A stretch of 60,000 nt of DNA, taken from positions 346,120 to 406,119 of the forward strand of contig NMRA01000256.1 of assembly GCA_002633005.1 (NCBI GenBank), in the 5' to 3' direction. The notes below the pieces were generated by a model. The model was not told the origin of the DNA and did no database searches. It saw only the letters and a list, made by a program, of their open reading frames with translations. The DNA is from Phoronis australis (taxonomy: Eukaryota; Phoronida; Phoronidae). This document shows, piece by piece, positions 15,101-24,100 of this stretch (positions within the stretch are counted from its first letter, which is position 1; each line of letters opens with the position of its first letter). The position numbers and the translations under genes were made by a program.

Positions 15101-18100
15101 AGATGATTGCAGATGTTGTGTATCAGAAGGATGAGCCTCTTTAGACCCGTGTGACATATGGTTGGCAATATGTTCTATGTCTCCAACTCATAAATTGCTC
15201 TTACTATGACATCATTTCCAGATAGCGCACCTTGGAAGTGTTTAATGTATGTGAATTGTCCATTTGTCTCACTTTGCAATTGGCTGCTAGACAAGGATGA
15301 GCACGTGAAGACATGTTTACACCAGGCCTATGACAATTTTATAGCAAATTGCTCTAATCCTTGTAATTCTTGTAATACGTAGTAGTGGTGACTGGTCAGG
15401 ATTTTAGGAGTGTGTGGATGAAGTATGCTTTCGTGATGTTCCAAGATTGGACTCTTGTATAAAGTTCAGAAAATGTTGGATTATGCCTTTGAAGGAGAAT
15501 GCCAGCCAAAAACAACCTATTTTGTATCAATTTAGATCGAGTAGTTCCACTCGATTACAGGAAGTTCAGTTGTTTTACCTGACACCTAACTGCAGATGGA
15601 GGTGTTGAAATAAGCAATGACGTAATCGGTTCGAATGCAGTCTGTTCAGCCGTTCACAACAAGCTTACTGGTGTCAACTTATCGCTTGAATTCATCGTTT
15701 TACACCAATAAATCATCAAAATTCAATGTAAACCCTTACAAATACATCAAGTTCTTGAACAAATGTTTTGTTTTATTTCACTGTTACGGATTTATAGGTA
15801 TTTGAATGTACTGTAGCCTACAGAGTTCGCCTGTAGGCCAATTTACCATGGTCAATTGTGGGATTTTGGGTCTGTTTGGTGATAAATTCGAATCATTCTT
15901 CCGTGAAATGGCTGTATCCAAATAAAGATTCCCTAACATGTGACCATAGAATATAACATCAAGTTATTGTTTCACAACAGCTTTCTGTCAGCAAACACTG
16001 AATTAGCATGCGCTCACATGGCCTCGGTGCCCGGTCAATTACCTTTATTGCATCGAAAGCCAGTAACGCAGTGGTTTAGTCATTGCTGGTTTCTCAAAAC
16101 ATTTGCACTGACGAATACTCCAAAGGCATCACAAGTTATATCTAACGAGACAGTCTTTGTTTCAGTTTGATACAAGCATGGGTTAGGGTGAGAATAATTC
16201 ACTTTGAAACAGAACGCAGAATAATAACGTATACATGGCAAATTGCCCGGCACAAATCCAGACTTAGTCAAGAGCTCATCCGAAGAAGACTACATGGGTC
16301 GGATCATTAGGTTTCACAAGCTATAAGTTCGAACCGAAATACACTGATCAAGAAATATTAGAGAGGTGCCATGAACATGCACAGGCATCTGAATGTATGG
16401 ATAGTTCTTTGGTAAGCCGGAATTCGTCAGAGAAATCACTCTTGACGAAATGCCGGCCACAGACACGATGTTTCATGGCCTCATACTTGCTTTTAACAGA
16501 CGTGTATTTTTCATTCTTCACTACCGCGAGCCACTTCCTAAGCATTTCGGGCTCTTGAGGAAGTCGAAAACACAATGTACCTGCTTTCTTCGCAGCTCCG
16601 TAGTTCGGACAAGCGGGAACGATGCACAGCAATATAGCGACATTCACTCTGTAGATGAACCGCTGACGTCGCTGTGTCATTTCTCACCTTCCTCACAAGT
16701 TAACACGACACCTCACGGCAAGATGAGGTCAACTGTATGAGAGGCAATGTGGATATAGGCCGATTAAGACAGTAAAAATGACTAATTAAATCGGGTGGCA
16801 TTCTCCTTTAAGAGATCTGGGATGTGTTCACTTTGGTAACTTTTCCATAACTATGCAAACTTTTGCTATTGTTTAACAATTGAACTGATGACCTCACTGG
16901 ATCCATGTTTGTTGGATATTGAACCCACACTGCTATTAGTTTCTAATCCTTGTCGCTTCGCAGATTAAAAGGAAACTTGGATTGGTAGGCAACTGAGCAT
17001 TTAGGTGATGTTATAGCCATGCAAAGTGAGAAAGTAGTCTCTTACATGTGACCTGTTGGTATCATATATTATATGTTCTGTCACTGAATCAGTGGATTGG
17101 TTAGAGGGAACATTGTACTAAGTATTCCCACAATAATTTTGTGTATGTTACTTTTTGTTAATAACTTATAATCTATATTTTTGCCGCAGCTGATCTTAAC
17201 AGACGAACAGTTCATGGTTGAGGACAAGTCCTCTCTCACTCCCATCTCAACGCTTTGCGCCGAGGCAAAAGACACAGCCCAACGACTGTTGGATCATTAT
17301 GTGAGGGTGCAAGGACTGACCATATCACAGGTAGTAGTGTAGGGATCTCACTCAAGTGTCAAGACTTATTGAAGATATTAGCTTTGACGAGAGTGTTGAA
17401 ACAACAAAATCGTTTTTATGTGCCCACATATTTATTGGTTGCATATTGCCGTCATCTCTGTCTGGGCGTCCGTCGTCTGTTGTCCAACATCCACAGCTAA
17501 ACCCCTCACAGGATCTTGATGAGATTTAGCAGATGTGTTCCTATGAAGCTGATGACAGATGACGATGGATTTCGGACCTCTCCGACTACTGGTGTACCCC
17601 TTAGTGACAATTTTTGTTTTTTACACTTACCTCTGTATCCTTGGAGGTTCTTTGATGGATTTTTATAAAATTTGCCAGTTAGGCATCTATTATTGAGGTG
17701 ATGCCATCCTCCCATTTTCGGACGGATTCGAGGTACTTTGCACCACCTGCTGGCCATTTTTATTGTTTTTTGGTGTCCGCCCTTCTATCAACCAAACCAT
17801 TCTAAGGATGATAGTGGAAATTGGCAAGTATGTTCCTAATGTGAAGAGGAGGGCTCACGATGATTTTCCGACGACCTTGACAACTGTGGCGCCTCCTAGT
17901 GAAATTTTTTACGCCCATGGCTGTATCTCCTAAACCCTGTGCAGGATCTTTATTAAAGTTGGCAAGTGTATTTATAGGAACTTGAAAATAAACAACTTTC
18001 AGATGGATCGGACTACTTTTGTGTCCCCTAGTGGCAATTTTAGTTTTTTTAATTTAACCTCTGGATTTTCATAAAATTTGGCAGATAGTGAGTTGACGCA

Positions 18101-21100
18101 ATCCTCCGGATTTCGGTTTGGCTGTATCTCCTGAACCCTTTGCAGGATCTTTACTAAATTTAGCAAGTGTATTTATATGAGGTTGCAATGAACGACGACG
18201 ACTTTCGGACGGATCTGACTACCATTCTAAGGATGATTTTGAAAATTGGCGTTTATGTTCTCATTGTGATGAGGACGGTTGACGATGATGACTTTGACTA
18301 CTGTGGCGCCTACTTGTGACATTTTTGTTTTGTTTTGCGCAATTAACTGTATCTCCTAAACCCATTGCAGAATCTTTGTTAAATTTAGTAAGAAGTGTAT
18401 TTATGTGAAGTTAACAGACGACGATTTTCAGAAGGATCCCGCAAATGCTCTGCCCCCTAGTGGCAATTTCATTTGTTCCATTTTTCTTTGTTTTTCTGAA
18501 GTTCCTTGACAGATTTTTATTTAATTGTTAATTATTAAAGAGACGATGGCATATTCCCGATTTCGTATGGATTCGACATATTTTGCGTCATCTAGTGGCC
18601 ATTTTTATGATACAAATAAACAACCCTAGAAGCACACCATTTGTTGTGTATTCGTCAGCTCATTTCAATGCTCGTGTTGCTCTTGTTGTGATTGTATTAC
18701 AAATCACCAATTATCTGCCAGTTATTTGCTGAACTCAAGGCGTGTGATTTTACAAGTTAAAAACGCATTCAAAAGCAGTGGTCATGAGCTGGACTGTAAC
18801 CATGGGGGTTGTGACCTCGATTCTGCATTAGGGCTAATCTCAGCCAACCACTTGCCGATAATGTAACGTGTGATAAATGAGATATGAATTTTACTATATG
18901 TGACCCACCACGACAAAATGAGTCTTAAGTCGGAAACTCAATTTCCTGACAAGACTACAAACAGTCGCTATCGGTTAAAATTAGGTCAAATTTTTTTATT
19001 GCAGATTATGATTATTTATTCATTCTACTCCACAAAACAATACTTTAAAACGATCAAACTTCATTTTAAACCTTATTTATTTCATTTTGAAAAACATCAC
19101 CTTCTCCACGACTGCATATCTCGTGAAATTTTCATCGAAATTTGCCGGTTTTCGTGTCCTCATTGATCAGTCTTCCGATGACCCAATTTCGCTCGTAAAC
19201 ACATCAACAGAAAGGTCAAACTCTGCTCATTATGCATGTAGTAATCTCTTTGAGTTTTTCGTCCAATCATAAGTCGTTATTTCACTTTTNTGTTAACTTA
19301 ATGGTTTTTGTTATAATACAATCACTTCCCCATTTGGAAGTGTATTTCTGAGTTTTGTGGACTTATTGCTTCCACTGTAATGGCTCTTTATCTGCCTTGA
19401 GTTTGTTCTTGTTAGAATATCCGAGAAATACTTCATAACTAAGGTTGAACGTTCATTGATTCTGCAGTGATTATTTGTACCATTCAGGTAATGTTGAGTG
19501 GGATTACGTTTTTACATAGCTACTGTTTTGTGAGCAAGCACCAGAGGCTTTGTTTAGACATTGAATAAGTTGTATTAAGTTAACCTTTACCGTCATTTGA
19601 TAGTTCTTTTGATTATTTCCTTTGACCAATTAGATGCTGAGGAAGAGTGTGGAGACACGTGATTGGCTGAACACCATTGAGCCACGTAATGTCCGAGCAG
19701 TTATGAAGAGAGTAGTTGAGGACATATCGGCCATAGACTCCCAGGTCAGGAACTTGGTCATACACGAACTGGGGTGTGGACACAGAAACTTAGTCATATA
19801 CAAACTGGGGCATGGACCCAGGAACTTAGTCTTATACAAAAAAGGTTCATAAAACAAATTCAAAACAAAATGATAACTAAAACAATAACTGTACTGCAGA
19901 GTTTGAGGTTTCATTTTGAACATTTATATCCAACAAAATTTGGTCATGTTATTGATAACGTTTTGCTTTAAATTACGTTTTTGCTAAATTTTACAAAAAA
20001 AGCATGGTCGCAAGACCCAATCAGCAGCAGATTGGTATAAAGTCACAAATCAAATTCTACAAATTGTCACAACTGTCAAAATCTGATGATTACGACAGTT
20101 TGTGCCGTTGCGATAGTTTGTTGCCGTAGATCACTCTATGATGTGTTACTTAAAATTTTGTTGTGTTTTCACACAGTGGAGATGTGAAGAATGGTACACT
20201 TTGGCTTTCTGAACAGAATTTTTTTCAAATCATCTTTTAAGGAAAATGTTGTCTACATTTCAGGTGGGTCAACTGTACGAAGAGGGCGTGCGCAAGGAGC
20301 GGAGTAGTGATTCTAGTAAAAAGACATATTATAGCCAGACGTCGCGACAGCCTCAAAGACAACAGTGGTCGTATGCTGATAGGTAAGTGAGACAGTCAAA
20401 GTGGGAATGAGAGATGTAGCATTTTTCTATTTTAAAATTACAAAATTCCACTGGAATATCGTTTGGATCTCTTTGCTTGACTTTAACCCATTAAAACCAA
20501 GAAATAAGTTACACTTTGTTTCAGTTGGCCAAATATTTTGTTTTGATTTTGCACCCATCAGAAGAAATAGGTTAAGTTGTGGAGTAAGGCAAGTTACAGT
20601 TGTTTTTGCAGCATCATTTGTGGTTAGTTGGATTGTCTCAAATTTGTTTGTTTTTGGGTCCACTGCAGATAGCGTGCTACAAGCTGACCTGTCTACTTCA
20701 AGTGGACTGAGCTGACTGCTTCACGCCAAATGTGAGGAATTGACAATACTTGAGCTAGCTGATAGCTCATTCAATTGGTTGTTGTATTAACACATATTGG
20801 TGTGAGCTGTCAGCTCAGCTCTAAGCTTTTCATCTGTGGCAACCCTTACTATGAACTTGATGATTGATTTTATGGTTTTGTTTAAATTCTGGATTAAATT
20901 TGAACTGTTTTACTTATTTGCAGCATTGATAATAGCCTGATGAGCTATATTCAAAAAAGGTTGTTTTCAGAGAAGATTGAAATTTTCAGCCCAGTCGAGT
21001 TCTCCAAAGTTTCCGTTTTGACGGGAATTATAAAAATTAGTTTAAAGGTGAGTTCCCGAGTACTGCAACTGTTTTGGCATTTGCTGAATGCTGCATCTGC

Positions 21101-24100
21101 AGATAAATAAAAATTGCTCAGTTATTAGAAATGATCATAAATTGTCATGAGTTATGATAACCCTTGGTTGAAGACTTTTATCGACTATTAATGTGAATTT
21201 ATGGGATGAAACGTACTCTCTGTCAAGTGTAGCTTTGTGTGTTTCAGACATTCCTGGAATGCGTCCGCTTGAGGACATTTGGCAATTATGGCTTGCAACA
21301 GATTCAGGTGGACACACATTATCTTCAGCTGTATCTTTGGAGATTTGTGTCAGATGAAAAGTAAGTCGTTACTATTCCATGTTTATGCACCCGTATAATA
21401 TGCGTATGTCTGCTCATATTGCTGTCATCTCTGTTTAGGATGTATCTACTAAACTCCTTGTAGGATCTTCATGTTCCTCTTGACAAGAGCATAGCTTACG
21501 CTGAGCTTTGGACGGATCCAGCTGTTGCTACGCTATGTTGTAGCAATTTTACCTCTTCTGCCTCTGTTACTACCAAGTCCCAGGGTGGAACTTGATGAAA
21601 TTTGGCACGTTTTTCTTAAAAGAAGACAGTACCTGCTCATTTACGGATAGTTCTGGCATGTTGCGCATCATTTAGTGGCAGTTTTGGTATTCCGGTGCCC
21701 GTTTTTTGGCATTAGTCTTTCTGCCAAACAATTTGAAGAATCATTGCAAAATTTGACTCTGGTCATTTTATTGACAGACATTTTTGATGTTGATTTTGGA
21801 CAGTTTCAAATACTGCTGCGCCCCCTAATGGTAGTTTTAGTTTCCTTAATTTGTCGCAGTACCAACCAAGTTTGATGAAGGATCTTTTTGGTATTTGGCA
21901 GATAACATTTTACCCAAGATAGAACAGTACTAGCACATTTTAGTGCAGTTTTGTCTTGTGCTGTCTCCCCCTAGTGGCAGTGTATTCACTTTTAGTACCC
22001 GTCTCCCTATCTGCCAAACCACTTAATGAATCATTGTAGCATTCTGTTAAGGTGAGCATGAACGGCATCCACGATTGGATAGATCTAATTGCTGTAGTAC
22101 CCTCTTGTGGTAATATCATTTTTCTGTGCGTCAGTCTCAATGTGTGACATTGCATTTACTAATTTTCGGATGATTAGCACTACACCCTGTTGGTTCAATA
22201 TTTAAAGTTCACTGTTGCTGCTCAGTCTAGGAAATGGTCATCTTTAAGAAATGAGTACCACTCTATCTTGGCTATTTGCGATGCAATAAATGGGCGCATG
22301 TCAATGCTTTGCATTGCTTTTGTACAATCATGTGTTTGTATTTGTATTGCATTTTAATGTATAACTGTATTGTATTGTGAACTGTTACGGAACTGCTGAT
22401 TGGTCTTCTGCAAAGTAGTATTCTCACTGATGTGGTCACCTAATTTTTAATTTAACCGTAAATGTTTATTATTGTTAAAAGCTTGTAAAATTGGACGCTC
22501 CTGAGTCTCATTTTGACTTGTACAAATTTCTGCTTTATGATTGTTCTATTCCATGCACTTATCACTTCACCTTAGCCCCATTTTACTAATAAACACAATC
22601 ACTTTTCTGATTTATGCGAGATTTTCTTAAAGGTGTCTTTTCCATAAATCGAATGTTTAAACTATACACGTCCAAAATGAGTTACCATCAGATGGCTTTT
22701 ACGTGCATTAATTCTGCAAGTGATTTCTGGCAGTAAGTGCGGTTTAAATTCTAGAAAATTTATCTGATTTTTTATTGTCACCACCGGAGCTAATAAGCCC
22801 GTCTTGATATAATGCAGCACTACATTTGTCAAGCACTTTTCCTGCTTCTTTGCATGCAAATGTACCAGTCACTACGTCAAATCTTGACTAGTATGTAATT
22901 CATCAATCTAATGCAGGCAAATTGTATTACTACATTTTGAGTTGCAATGCTAACCCCAAGAAATTTTCTAAAAAGGGCAAATATCAGTGCTGGGTGTGCC
23001 ATGTGTTGTTCTTGCCTTGTTAATAAACTGAGGGGTGTCTGACATTTTGAAGAGTTGGTCAGTCATGCAAATAGTTACATTTCTCTACCTCCACGAAGGA
23101 GGGGAGTTCAATCAAAAGCAAAATGGTATGGGTGTTCCCTGGGCTTGCTTGACAAGTTTGGCTTACATACTGGCAAGGAATATCAGGGACACTGGTTATG
23201 AGCATAAAGCACAGATATAGGGGCCTTTGACAAAGGAAGACAGTGTGTCTTAGTGGTCCAGAGGTACAGTGTGGCTTAGTGGTCCAGAGGTACAGTGTGG
23301 CTTAGTGGTCCAGAGGTACAGTGTGGCTTAGTGGTCCAGAAGTACAGTGTGGCTTAGTGGTTCAGAGGTCATGTTCAACTCTTGAGAGCATGGGCTTAAA
23401 TTGCACTAGTGGGCACTGATTATTTTACTGCAGCTCAGTTTGAAGTCATGTATTGTATGGATGTGTATGAGGTCATGTGTTATGGATGAACTTGAAATCA
23501 TGGATGTGTTCAGAGTCATGTTTTATGTATATAAGGATTGTGTTTGAAGTTGTGTATTATGTATACATTATTTTATTTGGATTTGCTTGAGGTCATTTTT
23601 TGTATATACGGATGTGTTTAAAGTCAGGGGATGCATTTGAAATTGTGTATTATATATGTATGAATGTGTTTGAAGTTGTGTATCATGTATTTGGGTATGT
23701 GTTTATTGTCAAGTTTATATGCGTTTGAAATTGTGTATTATGTATTTATGGATGTGTTTGAAGTTGTGTTATGTTATACATGTGTTGGAAGTAATTTATT
23801 TATGTATTATATACGAATGTCTTTCAAGTGGTGTATATATGAATCTGTTGGAAGTCATTTGTTATGTATATATGAGTTGTGTATAATGTGTAATTGTTTG
23901 CTGTTTAAATGCCATCATGAGTGCCTACAGCGCATGCTTTGTATGTTTATGGTTAATTAATTAGAAATTTATGTATCACATGAAGTGTATGAGCGGAAGG
24001 ATATGCAAATGAGTTTGCACTCTGATTACAAAAATAGATGATAATTTATCGTAGTGTTTGTGGCTATCAAATACATCAAATCCACTTAAAGTGGAATGTC

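Noticed and set aside
23664-23960. 98-codon Cys/Leu/Met-rich frame
   Set aside because: By-product of the GT-rich minisatellite.
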